A DNA stretch of 8,162 nt from Lachnospiraceae bacterium UBA1066. GTDB taxonomy: Bacteria; Bacillota; Clostridia; Lachnospirales; Lachnospiraceae. Positions within the stretch are counted from its first letter, which is position 1, and every line of letters begins with the position of its first letter. The stretch spans positions 1-8,162 of the forward strand of contig DCDB01000145.1 of the NCBI GenBank assembly GCA_002316215.1. Direction: 5' to 3'. Of this stretch, positions 1 through 6,340 are shown piece by piece. Both the position numbers and the translations under genes were made by a program. The notes below the pieces were generated by a model. The model saw nothing but the letters and a program-made list of their open reading frames with translations. It was not told the DNA's origin and ran no database searches.

Positions 1-54
1 TCTGTATACCTGCCGCCTTCTGCGGCTTCTGTATACCTGCCGCCTTCTGCGGCT
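1..54 (-). repeat. 27-bp tandem repeat, two exact copies, coding for KPQKAAGIQ
   Basis: Positions 1-27 and 28-54 are identical. The period is nine codons, so the array keeps the minus-strand frame and encodes KPQKAAGIQ twice. The sequence before it (PKPEAVKPAVTAPKPQ) is a looser Pro/Lys/Ala repeat. The array continues beyond the left edge to an unknown extent. Confidence 0.85.
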
Positions 55-430
55 TCGGTGCTGTCACAGCCGGTTTCACCGCTTCAGGTTTCGGTACTGC
101 AGCCGTCCGCTCCGCAACCTCAGTCTTCGCTGCGGCTTTATCTTCAGCTGTGCGCTTCACCATGCCGCCGGACAAAGCTTTTCCGGAAAGCAATTTTTTC
201 ATTCCCTGTGCAATTTTCGTCTCTGAGAAATTCTTTTTTAGAGATTTTTTCTTTATCTTCTTTACTTTTTTACGACTTATATCCGGTACTGAAACCGGAG
301 CCGGTTTTTCCGTCTGACCCGGCTGTACCTTTTTTACCCCGCTGATTGTCGGCCAGATATACTCTCTGTCCTCACCGCTTTTTTGATTAAAATCCGTCAA
401 AACCTTACCCTGATCTTTCCTGAACCCCAC
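1..430 (-). CDS. Lys/Ala/Pro-rich protein of unknown function, N-terminal part (partial, runs off left edge)
   Basis: I do not recognise this protein. Read on the minus strand from a GTG at 430-428, the frame stays open for 143 codons to the window edge. It begins VGFRKDQGKVLTDFNQ and then has a moderately polar stretch containing EYIWPTISGVKK. Next comes a very basic segment (KKVKKIKKKSLKKN), then an Ala/Lys/Glu/Pro tail ending in two copies of KPQKAAGIQ. No membrane segment or signal peptide is visible. The composition suggests a disordered, cationic linker or tail. The start is uncertain: GTG directly follows an in-frame TGA (433-431) and has no well-spaced ribosome binding site. The same frame upstream of the TGA has an ATG at 487 with AAGGGG before it, so the gene may be interrupted by a nonsense codon. 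A near-consensus promoter at 545-573 points into this frame, supporting real expression. Confidence 0.55.
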   Translation of the reverse strand, partial: MGFRKDQGKVLTDFNQKSGEDREYIWPTISGVKKVQPGQTEKPAPVSVPDISRKKVKKIKKKSLKKNFSETKIAQGMKKLLSGKALSGGMVKRTAEDKAAAKTEVAERTAAVPKPEAVKPAVTAPKPQKAAGIQKPQKAAGIQ

Positions 431-544
431 TCAAGACTTAACGATCTCTTCCATATCTGCAGATTGCGTTTTTCCGGCATCTGCCATACGCCCCTTAAGC
501 ACCTGCTTCTCAAAATCCGCAGGAAGCGCAAAAGGCAATAATAA

Positions 545-573
545 ATTATAGCATGATATGCAGACTTTGTCAC
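545..573 (-). promoter_or_regulatory. Near-consensus sigma-A promoter for the left-edge gene
   Basis: On the minus strand, GTGACA (573-568) is followed after exactly 17 bases by a perfect TATAAT (550-545). Transcription would start near 538, leaving about 50 bases before the ATG at 487 or about 108 before the GTG at 430. The promoter lies between the M20 gene and the left-edge gene, so the latter is probably transcribed on its own. Confidence 0.7.
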
Positions 574-621
574 ATCAGAATCCCGGGTTAATGACATTTT
601 GAGCGTAACAGTACAATTTTT

Positions 622-658
622 CCGGACAATACAGCAATTTGCTCCTTTCCGCGTCCGG
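622..658 (-). other. Inverted repeat just after the M20 gene, possible weak terminator
   Basis: CCGGAC at 622-627 pairs with GTCCGG at 653-658. The 25-base interior contains the smaller palindrome AGCAATTTGCT (633-643). It lies 3 bases past the M20 stop codon. No T-run follows on the minus strand, so it is not a standard intrinsic terminator. It may act as a 3' end stabiliser or have no role. Confidence 0.3.
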
Positions 659-660
659 TA

Positions 661-1986
661 TCAAAGCTTCCGCAGAAGCTTTTCATAAAACACAATTGTC
701 GTAAACAGGCTGCGAAGTGCAATGGATTCATTTGCCCCGTGAACGCTCCCGCGTTCCTGCTTTGTCATAACCATCGGGGAAAAACGGTAGACATGATTTG
801 ATATTTCGTCATAATTCCTTGCGTCCGTGCCGCCGTTCAGCTGATACGGCGCCGCAGCCGCAGCCGGCCATACCTCACGGATAACGTCTTTCAGCATTTC
901 CCACTCCGGGCAGCGGATCTCCGCCGTAGGCGAAGGATCCCGGCCTGCCAGGATCTCCACATTAATCTCAGGATCATGGATGATTTTTTTTAAACACTCC
1001 GCTGCTGATTCGACCGTGTCACCGGCCAGCAGACGGACATTAATCCCCATCTCAGCCTGATCCGGAAGCACATTAAAAGCCGACCGTCCTTCGAGGATGA
1101 CAATTGCCGTCGTCGTTCGTACCATCGCATTAAAGGTGCCTCCCAGGACAGCCGCTGCCGCGGAAATTGCCGGGCTGAATATTTCCGGATGTTCAAAAGC
1201 GAATTTTTCATAAGGAGGCACTTCCCCGGAAAGCTCCCGGAACATCAATTTCACAGGTTCCGAGAGCCTCGCGGGAAAGGGATGATTCTCAATCCGGACC
1301 GCCGCACGCGCCAGCTGCCCGAGGATCGTGCGCCTGGGTGCTGTGGAAGTATGCCCGCCTTTCTTCTTTATCGTCAGCCTATAGTTTGCCGTTCCCTTTT
1401 CGGCAACTCCAATCATCGCCGCCATGCGATTAAGGCCCGGAAGTCCTTCCGGTATGACAGCCCCGCCTTCGTCCAGAACAAAAGCCGGACGGACATTTTC
1501 CTCCTTCAGCACTTTTACGATGTCTCCGCACGAGCCTCCGCAGGTTTCCTCTTCGCCGCTGAAGGAAAGATAGAGGTCATTCTTCGGTCTCCAGCCGTCT
1601 TTTAATGCTGCATCTGCTGCCTCCATCATGGCGCAAAGCGTCGATTTCGTATCCAGTGTTCCTCTTCCGAAAATACGCCCGTCCTTTATTGTTCCTGAAA
1701 AAGGTTCTTCTGTCCATGCCGCCTGATCGGCCGGAACGACATCATAATGGGCCATAAGGACAGACGGCTTCTCATCCGTTTCGCCTTTTATTTTATACAA
1801 AACGCCTGTGAGGCCGATTTCCCGCCTTTCGGAGCCTTCTGCAACCGCCGGGAACCTTTCAGTAAGAAGCTGACGGAAACCCTCAAACTCCTTTAACTCC
1901 ATCCGACCGGGATCATCATAAGAAACCGTCCTCTTCCGGATCATGGCACTCAGGTCATCCGCAGCTCTGCTTCGACTCAGCTTCAT
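661..1986 (-). CDS. M20 family metallo-hydrolase, carboxypeptidase S / PM20D1-like
   Basis: Di-zinc hydrolase of amide or peptide bonds, 441 residues. The order of motifs matches the carboxypeptidase S/PM20D1 branch of M20. These are MAHYDVVPA with H80 and D82, GRGTLDTKST with bridging D112, SFSGEEETCGG with the Glu pair around 145-147 (general base and metal ligand), LDEGG with D172, GGHTSTAP with H212 in the lid domain, and ERGSVHGANE with metal ligand H416. The N-terminus lacks a signal peptide, and an in-frame TAA lies directly before the ATG, so the enzyme is cytosolic, unlike yeast CPS1 or secreted PM20D1. The start is supported by AGAGGG six bases upstream. No promoter is evident in the 245 bases before it, so read-through from ohyA is plausible. 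The substrate cannot be read from sequence: dipeptides or N-acyl amino acids are the family options. Confidence 0.9.
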   Translation of the reverse strand: MKLSRSRAADDLSAMIRKRTVSYDDPGRMELKEFEGFRQLLTERFPAVAEGSERREIGLTGVLYKIKGETDEKPSVLMAHYDVVPADQAAWTEEPFSGTIKDGRIFGRGTLDTKSTLCAMMEAADAALKDGWRPKNDLYLSFSGEEETCGGSCGDIVKVLKEENVRPAFVLDEGGAVIPEGLPGLNRMAAMIGVAEKGTANYRLTIKKKGGHTSTAPRRTILGQLARAAVRIENHPFPARLSEPVKLMFRELSGEVPPYEKFAFEHPEIFSPAISAAAAVLGGTFNAMVRTTTAIVILEGRSAFNVLPDQAEMGINVRLLAGDTVESAAECLKKIIHDPEINVEILAGRDPSPTAEIRCPEWEMLKDVIREVWPAAAAAPYQLNGGTDARNYDEISNHVYRFSPMVMTKQERGSVHGANESIALRSLFTTIVFYEKLLRKL

Positions 1987-2009
1987 TTATATCCCTCTTT
2001 CTGCCGTGG

Positions 2010-2165
2010 AATTTCGGTCTCACAATTTTTCCCGCATCAGGATCCCGGAATTTCAGCCTCATATCTTTTCCCGCATCAGGATCTCAGAATTTCAGCCTCA
2101 TATCTTTTCCCGCATCAGAATCCCGGAATTTCAGCCTCATATCTTTTCCCGCATCAGGATCCCGG
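2010..2165. repeat. Four tandem copies of a 39-bp intergenic repeat
   Basis: The copies lie at 2010-2048, 2049-2087, 2088-2126 and 2127-2165, head to tail without spacers. Each begins AATTTC and ends CATCAGGATCCCGG or a close variant. Copies 2, 3 and 4 differ at only a few positions near their 3' ends (GGATCTCAG, GAATCCCGG, GGATCCCGG). Copy 1 diverges more (AATTTCGGTCTCACAATTT). The array fills most of the gap between the ohyA stop and the M20 start and would be part of any shared transcript. The minus-strand frames are broken by stops inside the array. Confidence 0.9.
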
Positions 2166-2231
2166 ATTCCGCCTTGCTCTTTTTATGTCAGGGCCGGAAA
2201 ATCGCCTCCCCGGGAAAAGCTTTTATCATCC

Positions 2232-4007
2232 TTAAACGGCATCATGTTCCTTCAGAAGCTTCCCGATGTCGGTGCCTGCCGCCTTTTTCAGCGCTTCCTT
2301 AAGCGCAATGCCGGCAATCGGGTTCATTTTCATATCCGTAATCTTCCTGCCGTCACGCAGCTTAACCGTCGCATCGATGAGGTCGCGTACATCGAAGGTC
2401 GAGCCCCATACCTCCGGAACTCCGCGGTCAACATTAAGCAATGTATACACTGCCTCCATGCCTGTGCGGATGGAATATTCCGTTGTGAAAATGGTATCTC
2501 TCTTCGTTTCGGCAAACTGTCCGAGGAAAGCAAAATTGACGGCTCCTTCCGGAACAACGTCCGGACGGTCGCCTTTTTCCCTCGGCATGAAAAATGCTGT
2601 AATGTAAGGCATCATGACCGGAACCGTATTGGCGCTCTTTTCCGCAAGCCCCTCGATCTCCGCTTCCGGAACACCGAGATGATACAGCCATTCCATACAG
2701 ATTTCCTTGCCTGTGCAGTCGCGCATGGCCTTCTTCACGAAATTACCCGGCTTGTCTGTAAAAAGTCCGTAAATCCAGCCGATTGTTTGATTTTTCGGCT
2801 GTGTACGGAACTGCGGCTGCCGGTTAAAGGTCCAGCTTAAAAGCCAGTTGGAATCCTTTACGGTAACAATACCGCCGGTAACCACTTTGCCCGAGAACGG
2901 ATCCCGCTTGCAGATATTTTTGACATAAGCCGGTATCTTCTCATCCAGCGTCGTAACGGTAGCGCTCATCCAATTGCTCTTTTCCGGATCGTGGCAGAAC
3001 TTGTCCGGACGCCCGAAAGAAGGATCCTGCGCTGCAATCTTGCGCCACATATCCCAGCCGCCGCCTTCACGGATTTCTTTTTTGAAGGGCGCCGGCTTAT
3101 CCTGCGAACCCATGGTGGAATTCTCAACGCAGCCGCCGTTCGTAATAAAGACAAGGTCGTTATCCGTAAGATCAATGATCTCCTCTTTTCCGTTCCGGAT
3201 AACCGTGATGCCTCTGGCCGCTTTCTTTTCTTTTGTGATGTCGAAGGCGACGCTGACCACTTTCGTATTATATTCAAAACTTACGCCGAAGGATTCCAGG
3301 TATTTAACCATCGGCAGGATCATAGACTCGTACTGATTATATTTTGTGAACCTGAGGGCCGTAAAGTCCGGAAGTCCTCCGATATGATGGACATAGCGCT
3401 GCAGATAGCGTTTCATTTCCAAAGCGCTGTGCCAGTTTTCAAATGCGAACATCGTGCGCCAATACAGCCAGAAATTAGAATTCAGCACCTCGTCATCAAA
3501 AACGTCCGTGATTGTTTTATTGTAGAGCTGTTCTTCCGGCGTAAGGTAAAGCTTTGCAATCTCCATGGCCCCTTTATCCGAAAGTCCGAACTTCTTATCC
3601 GTGTGGGCATCCTGGCCGCGGTTTTCGGTAGCACGCTCCAGTGAATAGTTCGGATCCGCCTTGTTGAGCCAGTAATACTCATCCAGGACGGAAACCCCTT
3701 CAGTCTCAATGGACGGAATAGAACGGAACAGATCCCACATGCATTCAAAATGGTTGTCCATTTCACGCCCGCCGCGCATCACGTAGCCGACATCCCCGTA
3801 AAGATAGCCGTCGCACGCGCCTCCAGGAATCGGATCTTTTTCAAGAACATGAACATTTGCACCCTTCATCTGCCCGTCACGCACGAGGAAACAGGCCGCT
3901 GCCAGGGCGCCCAGTCCCGATCCGACAATATACGCCGATTTGCTGTCGACGCCCTCCGGCTTCAGAGGTCTTGCAAAAGCCTCATAATTTCCACTAGAAT
4001 AATACAT
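2232..4007 (-). CDS. ohyA: Oleate hydratase (FAD-dependent fatty acid hydratase)
   Basis: Adds water to the cis-9 double bond of oleate and related unsaturated fatty acids to give 10-hydroxy acids (EC 4.2.1.53); formerly called myosin-cross-reactive antigen. The 591 residues match the full family length. An N-terminal FAD-binding fold is seen in AYIVGSGLGALAAA (25-38) with VLEKDPIPGGA after it. The family signature GGREMDNHFECMWDLFRSIPS (79-99) contains catalytic E82, and Y201 sits in EMKRYLQRYVHHIGGLPD; both have the same numbering as reported for the Staphylococcus enzyme. The start is fixed by a full TAAGGAGGTG site (4023-4014) six bases upstream. A 134-base gap separates it from fakB; TAGACA at 4093-4088 could be a -35 box but no good -10 follows. 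The enzyme is usually a peripheral membrane protein that protects against host fatty acids. Confidence 0.96.
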   Translation of the reverse strand: MYYSSGNYEAFARPLKPEGVDSKSAYIVGSGLGALAAACFLVRDGQMKGANVHVLEKDPIPGGACDGYLYGDVGYVMRGGREMDNHFECMWDLFRSIPSIETEGVSVLDEYYWLNKADPNYSLERATENRGQDAHTDKKFGLSDKGAMEIAKLYLTPEEQLYNKTITDVFDDEVLNSNFWLYWRTMFAFENWHSALEMKRYLQRYVHHIGGLPDFTALRFTKYNQYESMILPMVKYLESFGVSFEYNTKVVSVAFDITKEKKAARGITVIRNGKEEIIDLTDNDLVFITNGGCVENSTMGSQDKPAPFKKEIREGGGWDMWRKIAAQDPSFGRPDKFCHDPEKSNWMSATVTTLDEKIPAYVKNICKRDPFSGKVVTGGIVTVKDSNWLLSWTFNRQPQFRTQPKNQTIGWIYGLFTDKPGNFVKKAMRDCTGKEICMEWLYHLGVPEAEIEGLAEKSANTVPVMMPYITAFFMPREKGDRPDVVPEGAVNFAFLGQFAETKRDTIFTTEYSIRTGMEAVYTLLNVDRGVPEVWGSTFDVRDLIDATVKLRDGRKITDMKMNPIAGIALKEALKKAAGTDIGKLLKEHDAV

Positions 4008-4141
4008 AAAAGCACCTCCTTAAATGTAGTTCCCTTTTTCAGGATACCATTTTTCAAGGAGGCTTGCACTATCCAAATATACTTTTTTGTCTATCCGGAA
4101 AAGATCTCCGGCTGCAGTTTTTTGAAAATTTCTTTATCCGG

Positions 4142-5029
4142 TCAGTTCACGCGCTCGTCTCCCATAAAGAAGAGAGCAATTGTTCCCGGTCCCGTATGGG
4201 AGCCGATGACCGTTCCGACACTGTTGATACCGATCTTACCTTTAAGCTGCGGCATTTTTTCTTCAATCAGCGTCCTTACCTTAACGGCGTCTTCCATACA
4301 GTCAGAATTGCAGATCTGGCATTTTCCCTTGTAAGCTGTGCCGTCTTCCACGTGATTCATCATTTCACGGACGATTTCCTCGATAACCTTCCTCTTCGGA
4401 CGCACGTTGCGCCGCGGAATCAGACGTCCGAGATTATCCATATTCATAAGCGGGCAGACACCCAAAGCATTTCCGAAAAATGCGCTGGCTCTTGAGATGC
4501 GTCCGCCGCGCCAGTAGCTGGTAAGATCTGATGAAAAGAACCAGTGATGCATATGAAGACGGTGCTCCTCGCCCCATTTGTACAGTTCATCGAGGGAAAG
4601 GCCGGCATCTCTTAGATCCGCCATATATTCCATAAAAAGCCCGTAACCAGATGAGGCGCCCAGAGAATCCAGCACAAGGATCCGGCGTTCAGAATATTTA
4701 TCTGCCAGTATTTCTCTTGCTGCATTAGCCGAATTGATGGTTCCTGAAATGCCGGACGACAGCGTTACATGCAGGACATCCCTGCCTTCTTTTAAATAAG
4801 GTTCCCACATCCGGACATACTGCTCGGTATTCACCTGTGAAGTCTCCGGCAGCGCACCGTCACGGATTTTCTGATAAAAATCGTGAAATGGAATGGTCTG
4901 TCCCAGATCGTCATTATATTCTTTGCCGTCAATACGGAAATGGAAACAGGCGTAGGGAAGCTCCCTCTCCTTAAAAAATTCCGGCGAACGATCCGCCGTT
5001 GAACAGCAGGTCAGCACATATGAGCTCAT
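4142..5029 (-). CDS. fakB: DegV family fatty-acid-binding protein (FakB-like)
   Basis: DegV/FakB proteins bind one fatty acid and present it to the kinase FakA, which makes acyl-phosphate for phospholipid synthesis. This 295-residue protein shows the family motifs: VTLSSGISGT (88-97), whose Thr/Ser residues contact the carboxylate; WRGGRIS (173-179); and IGSHTGPGTIALFF (275-288), with H278 in the ligand site. The chosen start, MSSYVLTCCSTADRS, has a perfect AGGAGG (5041-5036) six bases upstream and lies 24 bases after the predicted transcription start. A longer frame opens at 5101, but that ATG is upstream of the promoter. No fakA is present in the window. Oleate hydratase lies directly downstream, supporting a fatty-acid role. 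Which chain is bound cannot be read from sequence. Confidence 0.9.
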   Translation of the reverse strand: MSSYVLTCCSTADRSPEFFKERELPYACFHFRIDGKEYNDDLGQTIPFHDFYQKIRDGALPETSQVNTEQYVRMWEPYLKEGRDVLHVTLSSGISGTINSANAAREILADKYSERRILVLDSLGASSGYGLFMEYMADLRDAGLSLDELYKWGEEHRLHMHHWFFSSDLTSYWRGGRISRASAFFGNALGVCPLMNMDNLGRLIPRRNVRPKRKVIEEIVREMMNHVEDGTAYKGKCQICNSDCMEDAVKVRTLIEEKMPQLKGKIGINSVGTVIGSHTGPGTIALFFMGDERVN

Positions 5030-5035
5030 ATTTTT

Positions 5036-5042
5036 CCTCCTC
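5036..5042 (-). promoter_or_regulatory. Ribosome binding site deciding the fakB start
   Basis: GAGGAGG on the minus strand, with AAAAAT between it and the ATG at 5029-5027. It selects the 295-residue start over the longer open frame beginning at 5101, which has no comparable site. Confidence 0.85.
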
Positions 5043-5059
5043 TTGAATCTATCCTGCTG

Positions 5060-5088
5060 ATTGTAGCATCCGTAAAAATTAAAGGCAA
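5060..5088 (-). promoter_or_regulatory. Sigma-A promoter for fakB, extended -10
   Basis: TTGCCT (5088-5083), 17 bases, then TACAAT (5065-5060), preceded by TG one base upstream (TGCTACAAT). Transcription would start near 5053, about 24 bases before the fakB ATG. It makes fakB, and probably ohyA, a unit separate from apbE. Confidence 0.7.
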
Positions 5089-5118
5089 GATACACTTTCA
5101 CTTAAGAGTTTATTGTAA

Positions 5119-5152
5119 GGATTGCCGGAATCGCATACTTATCGGGCAATCC
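5119..5152. other. Inverted repeat between apbE and fakB
   Basis: GGATTGCC (5119-5126) pairs perfectly with GGCAATCC (5145-5152) across an 18-base loop. It is 52 bases past the apbE stop and upstream of the fakB promoter. No T-run follows in either direction, so it may be a weak or factor-assisted terminator for apbE, or an operator. A second small dyad, CAGGA/TCCTG at 5173-5189, lies between it and apbE. Confidence 0.35.
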
Positions 5153-5204
5153 GAAGCATCACAGTTATCAAACAGGATACTTACTCCTGCATTTCATGAT
5201 GCAA

Positions 5205-6107
5205 TCATAAGCCTTCTGAGAAAAAGCTCTGGCCGTTCTCCATGATAAGGACTCCGAGCGCTCCGCGGGACTTCGCAAGCTTCATCCCCTTCCCCGCACC
5301 CAGAAGGATAACGGAAGTCGCAAGGGCATCCAGTTCTTCTGCATTTTTTCCAATCAGCGTCACAGAAGCGATTCCGTGTTCCGACGGATATCCCGTCTTC
5401 GGATCAAGGATATGATGGTAGCGCTTTCCGTCTTTATAAAAGAACCGTTCGTAAGTCCCGGACGTCACACAGGAAGCATCTTTTAGCGTAATCGTCCGGA
5501 CCGGTTCCCCGTCCCTGTCAAAAGGATTGCGTATGCCGATCTGCTTTTCTGTGCCGAAAACGCTGACTGTACCGCCGAAATCCAGCACAGCGGATGAGAC
5601 CCCGGCCTCCTTCAGCATAGAAACCGCACGGTCAGCGGCTGCCCCCTTGGCGATACCTCCCAGGTCAAGACTCTGCCCTGCCCTTTTTAAGCCGGCTTTC
5701 ATCGGCAGAGGTCCTTCAAAAATAATATCCTGATAATCGACAAGATCCTTTGCTTCGTCAATGTCTTCTTCAGAAGGAATAAAATCCCCTTTTTTCCCGA
5801 TTCCCCAGAGCGACGCCAGAGGTCCTGACGTAATGTCGAAAAGCCCGCCCGTCATGCGCCCGTAATAAACGCTGTCCATCAAAAGGGCGAACGTACTTTC
5901 CGATACCGCAACGTTCTCCTGCCCCGCTTTCTCATTGATTCCGGATATCTCGCTGCCGGTTTTAAAAATCGACAGACGGTCATCCCAGGCCATAATTTCA
6001 TCGCGTATCTTCTTTAAAAGTTCCTGTCCCGTACCGTCCGGGATTTCCGGCATCTCGATTGTGTTTAAAGTGCCGAGTGCCCGGAAGGCAATTGAAAGGA
6101 TTTTCAT
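5205..6107 (-). CDS. apbE: FAD:protein FMN transferase (ApbE), no signal peptide
   Basis: Transfers FMN from FAD to a Thr or Ser of a target protein, forming a phosphoester bond (EC 2.7.1.180). The 300 residues cover the complete ApbE domain: GGLFDITSGPLASLWG (87-102), LDLGGIAKGAAADRA (147-161), AVLDFGGTVSVFG (173-185), IGIRNPFD, VTSGTYERFF (214-223), HHILDPKTGYP (231-241) and DALATSVILLG (260-270), whose D260 and T264 are the usual metal-binding positions. The probable substrate is the FMN-binding domain of the divergent gene at 6341-7780. The start has AGGGGG upstream and an in-frame TAA directly before the ATG, so no N-terminal extension exists. The protein begins straight into the catalytic domain (ALGTLNTIEM), without the lipoprotein signal common in secreted ApbE. 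Confidence 0.95.
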   Translation of the reverse strand: MKILSIAFRALGTLNTIEMPEIPDGTGQELLKKIRDEIMAWDDRLSIFKTGSEISGINEKAGQENVAVSESTFALLMDSVYYGRMTGGLFDITSGPLASLWGIGKKGDFIPSEEDIDEAKDLVDYQDIIFEGPLPMKAGLKRAGQSLDLGGIAKGAAADRAVSMLKEAGVSSAVLDFGGTVSVFGTEKQIGIRNPFDRDGEPVRTITLKDASCVTSGTYERFFYKDGKRYHHILDPKTGYPSEHGIASVTLIGKNAEELDALATSVILLGAGKGMKLAKSRGALGVLIMENGQSFFSEGL

Positions 6108-6147
6108 TTAAAAGCCCCCTGTCTTTTATGTTTTTCAAAAGTCTTCA

Positions 6148-6213
6148 TCGTGTCTCCGCCTTATCCTGCCATGAGCAAAATCGCGTCTCCGTCTCATCCT
6201 GTTATGAGCGAAC
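6148..6213. repeat. Two imperfect 33-bp tandem repeats in the apbE leader
   Basis: Positions 6148-6180 and 6181-6213 match at 26 of 33 bases; six of the seven differences are transitions. The core shared by both is CATCCTG or TATCCTG followed by ATGAGC. The repeats lie inside the predicted untranslated leader of apbE and upstream of the divergent gene. A partial third copy may start at 6226 (CGCGTCT). Confidence 0.6.
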
Positions 6214-6245
6214 ACGCAAAAACGCGTCTTTTGAGCAGCTTCATA

Positions 6246-6274
6246 ATTTTACCGTTTTTCATTCACCGTTTCAA
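6246..6274 (-). promoter_or_regulatory. Sigma-A promoter for apbE
   Basis: TTGAAA (6274-6269), 17 bases, then TAAAAT (6251-6246), each one base from consensus. Transcription would start near 6239, giving a leader of about 130 bases that contains the 33-bp repeats. Confidence 0.65.
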
Positions 6275-6297
6275 CACAGTTCTTCTGTTATCATAAT
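6269..6297 (+). promoter_or_regulatory. Candidate promoter for the polyferredoxin-FMN gene
   Basis: CATAAT (6292-6297) is a good -10 box; 17 bases upstream is only a weak -35, TTTCAA (6269-6274). Those six bases are also the -35 of the apbE promoter on the other strand. The dyad ACAG-N5-CTGT (6276-6288) lies in the spacer and could be an operator. It would place the transcription start about 38 bases before the ATG at 6341. Confidence 0.35.
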
Positions 6298-6340
6298 GCT
6301 TGAAAATACTACTGTCCAGAATAAAAGAGAGGTGTTTAAA

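Noticed and set aside
431..433. TGA as a selenocysteine codon
   Set aside because: The surrounding protein is not a redox enzyme, has no partner Cys or Sec motif, and no SECIS-like hairpin was evident just downstream.
397..597. Minus-strand 66-codon frame starting at 597
   Set aside because: Its start has no ribosome binding site and lies upstream of the strong promoter at 545-573. Its Arg/Leu/Cys-rich composition looks like an out-of-frame reading of the neighbouring Lys/Ala/Glu frame.
2010..2165. Possible CRISPR array
   Set aside because: Units are directly adjacent with no unique spacers, and no cas genes are present.
1943..2302. Plus-strand frame with 13-residue repeats (FSRIRIPEFQPHI) across the 39-bp array
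   Set aside because: It overlaps the starts and ends of two well-supported minus-strand genes and has no ribosome binding site. Its openness follows from a 39-bp period lacking stops in that frame.
2244..3644. Long plus-strand frames opposite ohyA
   Set aside because: They are antisense to a complete, well-conserved oleate hydratase and have no recognisable domains or start signals.
6059..6340. N-terminal extension of the polyferredoxin gene
   Set aside because: It would overlap the apbE start and its promoter region and adds sequence without membrane or domain character. The ATG at 6341 has a good ribosome binding site and begins a typical positively charged NapH N-terminus.
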